Shown one piece after another: positions 46,565 to 58,690 of a stretch of 64,000 nt of DNA. This DNA comes from Valencia hispanica. Taxonomy: Eukaryota; Chordata; Actinopteri; Cyprinodontiformes; Valenciidae. Below the pieces are notes generated by a model. That model was not told where the DNA came from, searched no databases, and saw nothing but the letters and a program-made list of their open reading frames with translations. The translations under genes and the position numbers were made by a program. Numbering within the stretch: position 1 is the first letter of the stretch; every line of letters begins with the position of its first letter. Location of the stretch: positions 49,978,041 through 50,042,040 of the forward strand of contig OY747714.1 in NCBI GenBank assembly GCA_963556495.2. Reading direction: 5' to 3'.

Positions 46565-47546
46565 TATGGGTTCAATATCATACCACAGACGATTTGTGCA
46601 GAAATATTATTTGCAAACATGTAGATCAGTTTCGTAGTTGTTGTTTTTTTTCTGTGTGTGCAAATTACATTTGTACCCGCAAAAGTTTCGCCATACAAAA
46701 ATATCTGTACGTGTGAGACATCTCGGGCTCGTGTACAACACTGCACCTACAAAACAAAAACCTACAACCACAAAACGTTTTTACGGATTGAAGGCCAGTC
46801 AAATTCATGCCACTAACGGCCAATCAGGAGACTGCATACTGGCGAGCCAAACAGCCAATGACAGATGACGACGTCTTTTGGGGGAAAGAAGAAGAAGCTC
46901 CGAAAAGTTAGAAAAGTATTCACAGATTCGGCTTTTGTGGATCAATAACTTATCATCGGAGCATTGCTTTTACAAAACCGACACATCAGTCCAATCACAG
47001 CAAGCTAGACTGCGAGCTAAAATCGTATTTTCCTCAAAACGAGCCGTCGTCCGCACGGGGAGAGACTTGCATTGGGCTCTATGCAGAGCCGAAAAAATAC
47101 CCCCCCAAAAGACATGGTCATCTGTCATTGGCTGTTTGGCTCGCCAGTATGCAGTCTCCTGATTGGCCGTTAGTGGCATGAATTTGACTGGCCTTCAATC
47201 CGTAAAAACGTTTTGTGGTTGTAGGTTTTTGTTTTGCGAGCTCGTAGGTGCAGTGTTGCACACGAGCCAAAGATGTCTCACTCGTACAGATATTTTGTAT
47301 GGCGAAACTTTTACGGGTACAAATGTAATTTGCACACACAGAAAAAAAACACAACTATGAAACTGATCTACATGTTTGCAAACAATATTTCTGCAGACAA
47401 ATGTTTCTTGCACAGCCACAAAATGTTTCTGCGGGTTCAGATTTTTTTTACAAGCACGACTTGTTTTATACAACTACAAAACATCTTTTCACATGCAAAA
47501 TCTTTTTGAATGCACAAATAGTCTGTGGCATGATATTGAACCCATA
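46565..47546. mobile_element. Foldback element, long inverted arms
   Basis: Ends match as an inverted repeat of 26 bp (46565-46590, starting tatgggttcaatatc, and 47521-47546, ending gatattgaacccata; one mismatch). Inner arms of about 230 bp (46638-46870 and 47118-47354) are also inverted and nearly identical. They encode the same short peptide on opposite strands, which is a consequence of the symmetry and not a gene. The right arm has an extra segment of about 120 bp. Confidence 0.85.
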
Positions 47547-48277
47547 CAAGGGCGGATCTAGAACATTTTAATCACATGTAAATATTTAACCTGAGAACAG
47601 TGAGAAGTACGTTTTTCATATAGATGTTTAGTATACCATTTAGTATACCACTGAATGCATAAGCTTGAGCAACAAAGCCTACATTTAAGAAATGCAGGTA
47701 CCTTTTAGGCAGGTAGACCTTCTGTAAACTGTTTAAGTAAAACACAATACTTTCAAATACATTCAGAACATTGGAAACCCTATTACTGTAGAAAACATCT
47801 CTATTGCTTCAGAGGCCATAACAGACTTTGTTGATTTACCAACAGCTGGTTTAAAAAAAATACAACTAATTTCAGTCCAACTCTCAATAACCTTGGCCAA
47901 AACAATAGAGTTCAACATAAAGTTTCAGTTGCACCAACAACATAATACAAAGTTCAACATAAAGTGTAACATTTAACAAAATATCCCATCCACGGGGCCA
48001 ATCAAAGCGGTCTATCAGCTTCTTTGTCCATGTTCACTGTGGTTTGTAGTTAACTGTCTAATGAACGCTAGTTGGTGTTCCAGTATAATCGGTCCGCCGA
48101 AAATCATCCAGTGAGAAATGTGCAAAAATAAGTGCGATTAAAATGCGTTAAAGAAATGTACGTGTTATTTTTGTGTTATTAATTAATCTTAATTAACGCG
48201 TTAAAGTCCCGGTCCTAGTTTCTATATTTGGTTTGCTACATAATTCATTTAATTAAAATTATTGGTAACATAAATCT
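47547..48277. other. Unassigned stretch with a TE end fragment
   Basis: 48120-48225 ('gcgattaaaatgcgttaaag', 'aacgcgttaaagtcccgg') resembles the end of the 35953-36741 family. Otherwise nothing seen. Confidence 0.35.
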
Positions 48278-48874
48278 TGTCATGGTTTGCAGTTAAGAGG
48301 ACCCAAATGCAGTAGTTTAGGATGCAAAAAAATAAAAATATTTATTGAGCCAAAAAAAATCCCAAACTTACAAGGGGACTGACAGAGACAAGGAGAATGG
48401 GAGAGAAGATGGAGATGGAGTTGTGACTGAATGGGAACTGCTTAAATACTGAGTGGGGAAATAACCTGAGGACTAATAAGTGAAAGCTGATGCAGGTGAG
48501 AATGAGAGTGAGAGCAGAGAGATTAGAGATGAGCTGCAGCTGGACATGGAGGAAACAGAGAGGAAAGCAAAGATCTAAGCCTAAAAACATGAGACAAGAC
48601 TAGGCAGAAAATCATCTCAAAAATGCATAAGGAGTGACTAAGAATAATGAAATCTAAGAAAATAAGAACAAATGGGACTAAGAGAAACTCAAAATAATAG
48701 CACAAATGGACTTAACAGGAAGGAGAGGAAAACAGAACGAAGAGGAGAACATGAGTATAAGCACTATGAACAATGATCTAATGAGAGAAACCAGAACTGA
48801 CAGAGTGAACTGAATGAAGATTCAAATCTAACACAATAAAAGTACAAAAGCATAAACAACTAAGGGTCAGGACC
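48278..48874 (-). mobile_element. Solo LTR, family 1 relative, copy c
   Basis: Begins TGTCATGG, shares 'acccaaatgcag' near the start with the other copies, is 597 bp long and is flanked by AATCT on both sides (48273-48277 and 48875-48879). Its far end is ggacc instead of CATGACA. It is more diverged than copies a and b. Confidence 0.55.
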
Positions 48875-49645
48875 AATCTGACTGCCTCTGACCTTTCTAG
48901 AGTCAGAACACACCTGTAGACTTTGACTGAAAGTATTTTATTTCATAGCAACAAATAATGTCTCTACACTGGAACTGATAGAGTGAATAAATACTAGGTA
49001 AGATGGACTCTGATCCTTCCTCTTCTCCTTCATGAGCTTCCTCTGTTCCTCTCTCTAAATGAATAAAAACAACTTCATCTTCATCTTTATGCCAACATAA
49101 TTTTCTCCCCCCCAGTCTCTCTATCATTTCTTCTTTCTCATGCTTTACTTCTTTGCCAAATAAAGTGGGCATGTCTCCACTTTTAATATTTGTTTCACTG
49201 TTGTCCACAGTTTTCAAGTATCAAGATTAAAAATTACATCCTCATTTGTATAACAAATCTATATCATTATAAAACAAAGAAATCTGATCAGATTCCCCCC
49301 CCCAGTCTGACACCTGCAGTAAAACCTCAACCCTGTTTGATGCAGGGCCGTAACAAGGTTTTTCACTGACCTAAGATTTTATTCATAATTACATTTTTTT
49401 GGTGAATTACTATTTAATTTGAAGGCAGCAAGGGACTATTGGACAAACAAGCAATTGCTTTGTTCTTACAAGTATGATTTTAAGGACATACGATTTGGGG
49501 TGGGAGGGGCAAGGTTCTACTGCAGGTGGTGGGGGGGGGTCATTTCTCCTTCCTGTCCCCCTGTAGACCTCAGCCTCAGAGGAAGAGGAAGAGGCGGGTT
49601 TTATTCAGAGTGTGAACATCTCCATCTGAACCTCTGAGAGACACA
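48875..49645. promoter_or_regulatory. Flank and duplicated promoter of the FcR-like pseudogene
   Basis: 49567-49645 is nearly identical to the sequence before the FcR-like gene at 31614. 48900-49566 is unassigned. Confidence 0.4.
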
Positions 49646-50462
49646 ATGAAGGAAACATCTGTCAGCTTGCTGCTCCGTAAGTAGAGACTCTTTCTGTCCA
49701 TCACTGGGTTTCTGCTGATAGCTGATGATGGAGGAGAAGCTGGGTTAGAACTCACTGAGGATGCTCTGTGGAAGCTCTACATGGAGTCTGCAGAGAACAC
49801 ATCAGAAATATAATAATAATGAGGATGATGGAATAATAGAAGCACACTGTTAGAACTGTTTCCTTCTTTCTGGGACATTTTCAGGGATATTTTTACAGGA
49901 AACTGTCTTCATGTGAGAAATAATCAGTATTTATTTCATTTTCAATGTAATCTTTCTTCTGTTCAGTTCTGATCTCAGTGCTGCACTGCTCAACAACCCA
50001 AGGTTGGCTCACTTCCTGGTTTACACTCAGATATACAGGTCTAAGATTGATAATCAAAACGACTTGGGGCCCTTAATGCTTTGTACAGCTGGTATTTTAG
50101 TTTTTCCAAACTGAAAAAAAACAGATGTGTTACTGTTTCTGTGCATAATTGTGGATCTTTTACAACATTAATAAATAAAAACAACTGTCATTTCAGCAGC
50201 TCGTCTGATTGTGAGTCTCTGCAGATCATTGAGCTGTGAGGAGGAAAACAACTTCTAATGGGACAGTGGAGTTTACTGGTGTGAGTCCAGAGAGGGAGCA
50301 GTCTATAGTCGTACCAACATCATCATCACTGGTAAGATCAGACTGTGGAGTTAGTGTTGATGAAGCTGATGTGGAAATGGATGAAATACTGTAGTTTGTC
50401 TCTGTGTTGAGGTGGATCAGTGATCCTGCAGAGTCCTGTCCTCCCTGTGATGGAGGGAGATG
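49646..50462 (+). pseudogene. FcR-like pseudogene (truncated copy)
   Basis: Leader exons 49646-49676 and 49967-50002 are intact and encode the same [10 protein letters not shown] leader as the gene at 31614. The first Ig exon (starting 50197) has lost about 130 bases, reads EENNF-like sequence and then a TAA, and resumes with DSGVYWCES in the right order. The second Ig exon begins normally (50410, [12 protein letters not shown]) but stops after about 50 bases, at 'gagggagatga', where unrelated sequence starts. Stalk and membrane exons are absent. It cannot make the receptor. Confidence 0.82.
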
Positions 50463-50779
50463 ATCACCAATGCAAACCAACATGCAAATCCATGTAAACC
50501 ATTCTAGATTAAATGTTCCGTTGGGTTCTTTAAAGCAGGAAGTGTGCACATGTTGCCCCGCCCCAGCAGGATTTAACACATGATGACTGATAATAGTCGG
50601 TGTCTGAAATGGTCTCAGAAACTCTGATATCATTGCAGGGCTGTTAAAGGTTACATTTGGCAGTAAACCGATGTTGGTGTGTCTCATAAATATCTGTAGC
50701 TCTCTGTGGGTTCTGGATCAGAACAGTTCTAATCATTTCTGCTCTCCTCTAACTTGGATCATTATGTTTTTCCAGAATT
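50463..50779. other. Junction sequence between FcR-type and V-set-type blocks
   Basis: It lies between the broken second Ig exon and the start of duplication block B. It has no counterpart at the intact FcR-like gene. Confidence 0.4.
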
Positions 50780-51720
50780 TTCCAGAATTGTCCCTCATGT
50801 TCCACCTGCAGTAGATGTTGATATCATCTGCTTCTCTCTTCACCTCTTTAGGATAGTTGAGATGGTGAAATTATCAACAAATCATCTCATCAGCAACAAT
50901 AAACACATTTTCCCCCACTCTGAAAATAAAGTCTACTAATCTGTAACCTGGTCTGATTTATTAATGTTCTAATGTATTTTCTCTCAATGACTCCTGCAAT
51001 TCAAGATCCTCCTTGTCAGGATCCTTGTAGGTCGGGTTTTGGTGTGAGAGCATGGATGTGTTGGTCTCCGTGACATTCTGACACCCTGCCAGGGTACTCT
51101 CTGCCTTGAACCGTCTGCTTTTAGTTTACAGGAACCGACTGCTGATCTGGTCAGGTAAAGGGAGCCGATGAAAAAGCTTTTGATCTGATTGTCCTCCAAC
51201 ATGTATTTAATGCAGGACACAAACGAATGGAACATGCATAAAAACTCACCTCCTGTTCATAGCCAATATTTAGACAGGGTGCGGTGAGTTTAATCTGTAA
51301 ACAGAAACTCTTCTGGGTGATGACATAGTAGTAGAAGCTTTTGTTTGTTGCATATCAGACATGTTCCTGCACACCTTAAACAGAACAGAGGTCAATGCTT
51401 CAGATCAGATCAAAATCAGAAAACAGAGTTTAAACTAGACTCATCTTGACTAAGAGAACAGCAAAACATTCAATATAAAACCTGATGAAACATGTTTTTT
51501 TATTTGACGTTGATTTGACATGTCTAACTTGTTCTTGGCAAACAGGCACCATAATAAAACCCCACCCAGTTTTCTGTTGGGATTTGAAAGGCAGATTATC
51601 AGATTACTGCAGGCGCCACAGAGAGCAAACAGTCTGTGGGATGTTAGAATGTTTCCATACTTTCATGCTTGACTCAGACTGTTCTCAGCAATAAAGGAAA
51701 TAAACACCCAGCAGAAAAAA
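50780..51720. repeat. Segmental duplication block B, copy 2
   Basis: Matches 15740-16740 in the same orientation (see that entry), but no V-set leader or V exon lies to its left. The gene that belonged here is missing or was replaced by the FcR-type copy. Confidence 0.65.
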
Positions 51721-52249
51721 AACCCCCACTGTGATCTAAGCCAGGGTCATTTCCCTATTTCTGGTATAGTATTGGGTTTTCAAAATGTGACGACTACATA
51801 AGCACAATCACTTCTGGTCATAAGGGACATAAGACTCTCTGGTTCTCACTGAGGGAGCAGTCTGGCCTAGAATAAAGGAGAACAACAAACACATTCACCC
51901 TGCAGGGATTTACATTCAAACATAAAGAGATCTGATCTGTTATAGAAATACTGAGAACCAGTTCTGATCCAGAAAGATGGAGGGGAGATAATCCCAGTTC
52001 AGTCTGAGCAGATCAGCCATGTTGAAGCTCCTGTGTTTCTGCTGCAGACAGATTCATGTTAGAGATAAACAAGAAGAGCTGCAGTCTGTGGAGAGAACCT
52101 CTAAATGATTCACAGTAAAGAGGAAGAAGAAGAAGAACTGACTGTGTCAGTATAAAGTTCCCTGTTCTGTCTTGGTTCTGATCTGTTAGAACAACACAGG
52201 GTTTACAGTAGTTTTAAAAAGTTAAGAAAAGTGAACAATTTAATCTTCT
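51721..52249. other. Unassigned flank
   Basis: No gene or repeat border recognised. Confidence 0.3.
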
Positions 52250-52850
52250 AATGTAGAACAAACAACAAACTGAAGGAGTCTAGTTCTTGTTTTACATGTT
52301 CCACTGAGTTCATATTGAAAGTATGTGTTCAGGGTGAGGTCTGGGGATTTACCATCAGCAGCTTGAAATAACCCAGAGGGCGAGACGTTACAGCTCTCTA
52401 ACTCTGTTTACATCCTGTTCTCATGAACAGTCTGTACAGGAAACCCAGAGCAGTTTCTGAGAAATGAAACCTATCTGGGCTGAAGTCTGCGTTGCTCTAT
52501 CTGCTCCATGCTGCTCATGCTGCAAACTTCACTGCAGATGTAAATAAACAAAACTACCTTAACAAAAACTATTAAACTTTGGCTGATATTCTGACTCCTG
52601 AAAGCCAAAACTCAGGGTTAAAAAACATCAAATATTCCATCATGTGGGAACATTTAGGAGCTTTTATTAGACAGAAATCCCTTTGTTTCTGTGCTTCTTC
52701 CATCTCAGACTGCCTACAGCTGACATTCAAAATGGCTCCACCACAGACCAGATTACAGAGGAGCTATTCATGGAGCTGCAAATGATTATAACCAACAGAC
52801 TCTGTCATACAGGCCCTTCATTAACTATGCTGGGCTCAGTCTCTGACCAT
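52250..52850. repeat. Segmental duplication block A, copy 2
   Basis: Matches 8515-8750 plus 9400-9660. Here it is not interrupted by the LTR, so it shows the state before that insertion. Confidence 0.65.
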
Positions 52851-54255
52851 AAAAAGCTCTGTTTTTTTTATCAGCTGGAATTTTATCTTTCACACTGAGT
52901 CATCCTGTATTTCCTGTTCTGAGAACAGTCAAGTTACTGAGAAAAGGGAAGAGAGTAACCGTCAGAAACATTCATAAAGTGCCTCTCATGCAAAGAAGAT
53001 TAACATTATCGTAAAACATCTTTGGCATCAACAAAGCTGTAGCAACCTGCTCTGAAGGACATTCCAGATGTAATTAGGACTTTTAACATTCTACTGCACT
53101 GTTGGTATTAAGGTGAATGTCAGCTCAGCAGCTAGCCTCAGAAATCTCTCATTCTCTCCAAATGATCGATTTCAACCTGCAAATGTCTAATACATACAGA
53201 TGAATGTGAGCAAAAGACATGTGAGAGCATAGACAGAATCAGCAAACAAAACTTGACTGGATCCTGAAACCCGCACTTTAATAACCTACATGTGACACCT
53301 TGCACTGTTTAAACACTAAATAATGTGTGTGTTTTGCAAACAATGCTCTAGAGATGGGAAAGAAGAGCTGGCCTCTGTTTGACCAATCCCAGAGTCAACA
53401 TACTGCAGCTGCAGCAGAATCAGACATGTTCCACAGGTAAACTGTCCGTGGTTGTTTCACCTTTACACTTCACTGAACAATAGACAACCTGCAAGAAATA
53501 AAAATCCAAAGAGAACAAACTGCATGGTCTGACCCAAACTCAGGAACTCTGCAGGGATTAATAAGATAACAAACGATTTTGGCTTGATTTCCTTAGATAA
53601 AAACATTTTAACAATGTTTATGATGAACTAATTGTACCTTTATTCTTATAACTAGGACAAACTGAAACCTATCCAACTATGTTTGACTCTGGATCTCTGA
53701 TTTGACTGTATGTACTGACTGCATATTTCTGGGTATAAATTGGATCTCATTCTCTTGTGAAATGACATGAGAAGATGGTTGTTGTGCAAAATATGAATGA
53801 ATTAAACTGAATGTTTCATAATTTCACATAGATTAGACTTCTTTGTTCTTGTTACACAACCAGAGTCTGCAAGCAGCGACAGGTAAGCTGTGGCCATGAC
53901 AACCACCTGTCTGTTTTCCATACACAAAGCAGAAGCATCAGATTACTGATTTCATTATAAACTGCTGCTGGCACAACACACACAGAGGAACTAGCTGTTA
54001 TCAGGTTCTGTCTTCTCTACTCAAAACAGGAAGTAGCCTATTTCCATCCATCCATTTTCTGTACCCGTCTAATGCAGGGTTGGGGGGGGGTTCCTGTTTT
54101 TTTTACTGCAGCCCATCTTATGTTGCACTATTATGCTCTAATGGATTCTGTAAGGAATCTACGGGGATTCAGATCTTCAATAACAAGAACAACAGCTAAA
54201 AGTTTCTTCTGTTTTGAAAATTTCTGGGGAAGGAAATGAGGTTAGTAAAGTGGCC
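52851..54255. repeat. Flank with duplication block C, copy 2, and SINE-tail insertion
   Basis: 53885-54180 matches 58040-58235 ('actgcag', 'cccat', 'gttgcactatta', 'attctgta'). A piece of the common repeat tail (tccatccatccattttctg, 54042-54080) interrupts it. 52851-53880 is unassigned. Confidence 0.5.
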
Positions 54256-54397
54256 CCTATAGACAAAACTCATGCAAAATCCAAAACTCATGCAAAATCC
54301 AAAACTCATGCACAATTCAAAACACATGCAAATTTCACAACAGAGGTGCTCTAGGATGCTTGGGGCAGTCATTAGATTTTGTTACCTGTGTCTACAC

Positions 54398-54589
54398 CAG
54401 GGCTCTCCAGGTCCAGTCCTCGAGAGACACATCCCTGCTCCAATACACCTGAATGAAATGAATGGCTCGTTACCAGGCCTCTACCAAACTAGATGTCATG
54501 CTGAATAGGAACTTTAATCGTTTGATTCAGCTGTGTTGGAGCAGGGATGCAGGACGGTAACTCTCGTGGACTGGACCTGGAGACCCCTG
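54398..54589. mobile_element. hAT-type MITE, 192 bp
   Basis: Begins cagggctctccaggtccag and ends ctggacctggagacccctg (inverted), with a perfect 8-bp target duplication gtctacac at 54390-54397 and 54590-54597. Nested in the larger element at 54256-55994. Confidence 0.9.
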
Positions 54590-54609
54590 GTCTACACAAA
54601 GTTGGAAGT

Positions 54610-54905
54610 AGAAGACACAGTCCTAACAGGGACGTTATTTTAACTAGTCTTTCTGTCTCCCAGCACCTGCACTGAGTTGAGGAGGCATCCTAGCACAGAG
54701 CTGACCATCCTGATGATCTTCTCTAACCACTTCCTCTCAGCTGTAGATAAGCTGCTGCTCCAACATACCACATCATAGAAGATGGCTGATTCCAACAAAG
54801 AGCCAAAGACAATATCTCGGTCTCCTCAGCAGGTCTGACCCTTCCTGTAGAGAACATCAGTCCTGTGCCTTCAGTCCAGTTTATCGTTTAGATAAACACC
54901 CAGTG
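54610..54905 (-). mobile_element. LINE RT C-terminal fragment
   Basis: The minus strand reads LLESAIFYDVVCWSSSLSTA then KWLEKIIRMVSSVLG, a hallmark of the region after the RT domain in L2/CR1-type LINEs. Short and dead. Confidence 0.6.
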
Positions 54906-55994
54906 AATAAAACAATAATGTGCAGATCCTTCTGTTCAGTTTATTATTAACGTTCTTGGGCCTTAGGAGCACCTGTGGAAATTATCACTTTTATGAATAT
55001 AAATATAATTTACACGAAGGCCTTTTTATGAGTAATGTTTTCAACAGTCTAGGTCCTTGCACAATCCAAACAAATATCAATCAATCAATCAATCAGAAAC
55101 CATGTTTACAGTAATACTACAAGTTACTGTGTTGGCTTAGGGGTGTACCTACTGTGAATGTAAGTAAGTACAAAGTGCTGTACAACCAAGTAAAACCTGG
55201 ACAAAACATGTAAAACAATCGCCCCTACACATTATGAATATGACAAATTTATCAGGATAAAACAACAGTAAGGTAGTTAATATGAAAACCACAGAGATAA
55301 AGAGCATACTAATGAGTGAAGGCCTGGTTGAACAGAAGGGTTTTTAGGTGTTTTCTGGCGACCTCTACGGAGTGTGAGAGGCGGAGTTTCATGGGCATGG
55401 TGGTGTTGCTGTACCGATATCATTGCGTCAGTGTGAAATCCAGTTCATGCTCATGTTTCATGGATGTTAAATAAATGTACCACTTTCTGCATACACATTT
55501 ACTCCGTGTCGTAGCAGTTTCAGAGATATTTTCCTCATCATCGCTGCTACTCTCCAAATCCGCATAAGTCATCACATTGGTTAAACTCGCCCACCGCATT
55601 GGTCTAAAACAGTCTGCCATTTTACTACTTTCTCATTACGGTTAAAACAAACTAGTCCTGAATTAAAACATCAATCATAAAACGCTGAAGCAAATTGTAC
55701 GTTGATGCCAGAGAAAAAAATGATGAAAAAAGATTAAACGAAAACCAGGTTCACCTTATAGTTTATCGATGCTCGTCCCCTATTTAAAATAATGTAGGTT
55801 TGCTTCCTGGTTTGTGTAGACACTAGTTAACAATAGCACATGACTGCCCCCAGCGTCCTGGGCGACTTCTGTTGTGAAATGTCCATGTATTTTGGTTTTT
55901 GCATGTATTTTGGAATTTACATTTGTTTTGGGATTCACATGTGTTTTGGGAATCCTATGTGTTTTGAAATTTGTATGTATTTTGTCTCTACAGG

Positions 55995-56224
55995 CTACAA
56001 TACATTAGAGCTGAGTCTGAGCAGTTTAAAATAAATCAATCTACCACTTAAACTGCTTTTACAGTGACAGAGTTATGGAGGTCAGATTAGACAGAGAACA
56101 GAACAAAATCATTTCTGTAAAATATTCAAGAGGGATAGTCCTGTTCTTCATCAGTTGCTGGTCTAGGAACACCATGGGGAAAGTTGGGAGACCATGATCT
56201 ACCAACTTAAAAAAACACTCTAAG
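55995..56224. repeat. Duplicated flank fragment
   Basis: 56060-56120 matches 58345-58420 ('acagagttat', 'gtcaga', 'tagacagagaacag'). Confidence 0.5.
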
Positions 56225-56575
56225 ACCACCCTTCGTTATCCGGTCTTAAACCAGAAAAGGGTAGAGTGCCTTCTTCAGGTCGGGGACGAGGTCCTGTCTC
56301 AAAAGAAGGAGTTTAAGTATCCTTGGGTCTTGTTCATGAATGAGGGAAAAAAAGTCGATAGGCGGATCGGTGCTGGGTCTGCAGTGATGCGGGCGTTGTA
56401 TCGGTCTGTTATGATCATCCATCCTGGACAGGATGTTTCTAACTTTGGCAATATTCCGGAGATGAAAGAAGGAAATCCTAGAATCCTGTTTAATATGGGA
56501 TTTAATGCCTTAGTCAAAGGTTATACGCCTTATTACTGGAGGCCAATTTAATGCCATCCAGATAAAGTGATTGAC
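56225..56575 (+). mobile_element. RTE-like LINE RT fragment
   Basis: Frame remnants encode GKKVDRRIGAGSAVMRALYRSV, given in shorter blocks: VDRRIGAGSAVMRALYRSV. It is a frequent fish LINE motif. A second piece lies at 58495-58690 (EREIDRWIGAASAVMRVLYR). Dead copy. Confidence 0.65.
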
Positions 56576-57059
56576 TAAGCAGTTTCTTTTTTAGAGCTTC
56601 TGGTCCAAACAGGCAACTTCTGTCTTGTCAGAATTTTAAAGCAGAAAGGTTAGAGTCATCCAATAAAGGTGGATTGGATCCATGTCTTCAAGACATGACT
56701 GTAATCTACCTAACTGACTGGATTCATCTGGTTTCATGGACAAAAGAACAATGGAGAGCTGAGCCTTAAGGCAAAGCTCTCGATTTACCAATCTTTGTTC
56801 CTGTCCTCATTTATGATCAACAGCTCTGGGTAAAATACACAAATAGCTTTTGTTTGTACTGAAAGCAGTCGATGACTGGTGGGGAACCCACAGCAGCTGC
56901 TTCCATCCATTATCTATACAAGTTTATCATCAGGTTTACCCAAGTGCAGGTGGGAAACAGCTGACTCATGTCTAGATGACATAGGAGTTCACACTGCGTG
57001 GTCTATGACTAAACTTCAACTGGATCCTAAAATTATGCTTTCTGTTACAGATAAGTACG
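56576..57059. other. Unassigned stretch
   Basis: 56870-56920 ('gactggtggggaacccacagc') recurs at 60370-60400 ('gagtggtggggaacccacag'), part of a duplicated flank. Nothing coding. Confidence 0.35.
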
Positions 57060-57850
57060 TGTGCTGAGCAACAGGCCTCATGCTCTGTAGAAAACAAGCC
57101 TGCATGTTGTGGATACATCTAAAGCAGAGAAGTTCAGCAATGAAACCAACTCTATTTGCATATTTACTCTACACTGATCTGCATGATGCTCATATCTGCT
57201 CCTGGACATATGAACTGAGCCAGAGTATATGGAGGCTGATAGAAATCAAATCTGATGTTCAAGCATGAAACCAAATGTCTCCTGGACCAGCTGCAGCAGT
57301 CTGAAGCTTCATCTGTAGTTACTAAAGACACATTAGTGAATAAAGTGAAACCTAAAATAGTTTTAGTTCTCTCTCACCAAAATATTACAAACACTCTGAC
57401 TTCCTATATTAAACTGGAACGTCTCATGATTCTCCAGTCATCTGTTGTTTTAAAGAAGAGGAACACATTATGTTGTTTTAGTTTACAATCTATTCTGAAA
57501 AAAAAAACATTTATGGTTTTAAAGTCCAGTAATAACTTTGGTCAGTAAGGAGCATAAGGTTTATCATTATGATGATGTCAGTAAAGCTGATGAATTATAT
57601 TACAAAGTGACCAAAACATCACAAACAGAAAATTAACAACCAGACCCTCAATATGTGTTTATAAAATATAACATTTAACTCTGTGAAAAATAAATATCCT
57701 TTTATCCAGCATGGAAGGTAAATCCTTTACAACAGATTATCATTTTCCTTCTCAGAAACTTCTACTGTAAGTCACAGGGAGCTTTCTGCTCTGATACGTC
57801 TATCAGGTTAAACTGTGTAGATCAACATTTAGAAAGAAACTCATTCTGAA
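57060..57850. repeat. Segmental duplication, 3' flank type, copy 2
   Basis: 57060-57320 matches 9660-9920. 57400-57550 matches 10010-10140 and 61130-61270. 57755-57850 matches 61660-61755 ('tactgtaagtcac', 'gctttctgctctgatacgtc'). No V-set gene adjoins it. Confidence 0.75.
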
Positions 57851-58494
57851 AATATATTCATAACATTTCACTTCTTTATTAGTTTTGAGTTATTTTCTGT
57901 CAATATTTTACAACTCTTAATCTCATATAAATGTACTTACATTTCTTTTTGTTACATTTACATTGTTCTCTTAAACTGAGTATGTCAACAAGCTACTCTA
58001 TGTATTTAAAATATTGATGTAAAGTAATATCGCTGGTTCCATATACATGGTAGAAGCATCAATTACTGATTTCATCCCAACCTTCAGAGGACACAACACA
58101 CACAGAGGAATACACAAGTTGTGTCTTTTCTCTCAAAGCCTGCAATAGTCGCTGTTCTTTACTGCAGTCCATCCCATGTTGCACTATTATTATCTCATGC
58201 ATTCTGTAGGGGATCTGCAGGGATTTAGATCTTTATTACCATCACGTTAAACTGTGACCTGTTTTGAAAGTACCTTTTTATTCTTTCTGAGGGAGGGACT
58301 GTGATTAGAACAACAGACTCCTAGCAGTTGCTATTTTTTAATGCATGTATAGTCACAGAGTTATAGAAGTCAGACTAGACAGAACAGGAGGTAATCGTTT
58401 CTGTAACATATTGAAGAGTTACATCATCATAAGATTTAAAAAAAATAAAGAGTTGGAAGACCATGGTCTCTCAACTTTACATTTGGTTCAAGAC
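57851..58494. repeat. Flank with duplication block C, copy 3
   Basis: 58040-58240 matches 53945-54180. Remainder unassigned. Confidence 0.45.
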
Positions 58495-58690
58495 CAGCCT
58501 ACCTTTTTTTGGTCTTCCACCAGAAAAGGTAGAGTACCTTCTCCGGCTCGAATACGAGGTCCTGCCCAAAGTGGAGGAGTTTAAGTGTCGGGGGTCTTGT
58601 TCACGAATGAGGGAAAAATAGAACGGGAGATCGATAGATGGATTGGTGCGGCGTCTGCAGTGATGCGAGTGCTGTACCGGTCTGCCTGTA
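58495..58690 (+). mobile_element. RTE-like LINE fragment, second copy
   Basis: Encodes EREIDRWIGAASAVMRVLYR with frame breaks around it, parallel to 56225-56575. Confidence 0.6.

Larger units (their letters stand above)
54256..55994. mobile_element. DNA element with long inverted ends and subterminal repeats
   Basis: Ends are cctatagacaaaac and gttttgtctctacagg-like (ttttgtctctacagg). Each end holds several 15-18 bp direct repeats (catgcaaaatccaaaac type at 54270-54335; reversed type at 55885-55985). Next come inverted 'cacaacagaggtgctc' and 'cttctgttgtg' blocks and a matching 'gtctaca'. Minus-strand frame 55420-55620 begins MADCFRPMRWASLTN and is acidic in the middle; it may be a transposase relic. 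Superfamily not identified. Confidence 0.6.

Noticed and set aside
46638..47354. Similar short proteins on opposite strands
   Set aside because: Result of the inverted arms of a foldback element.
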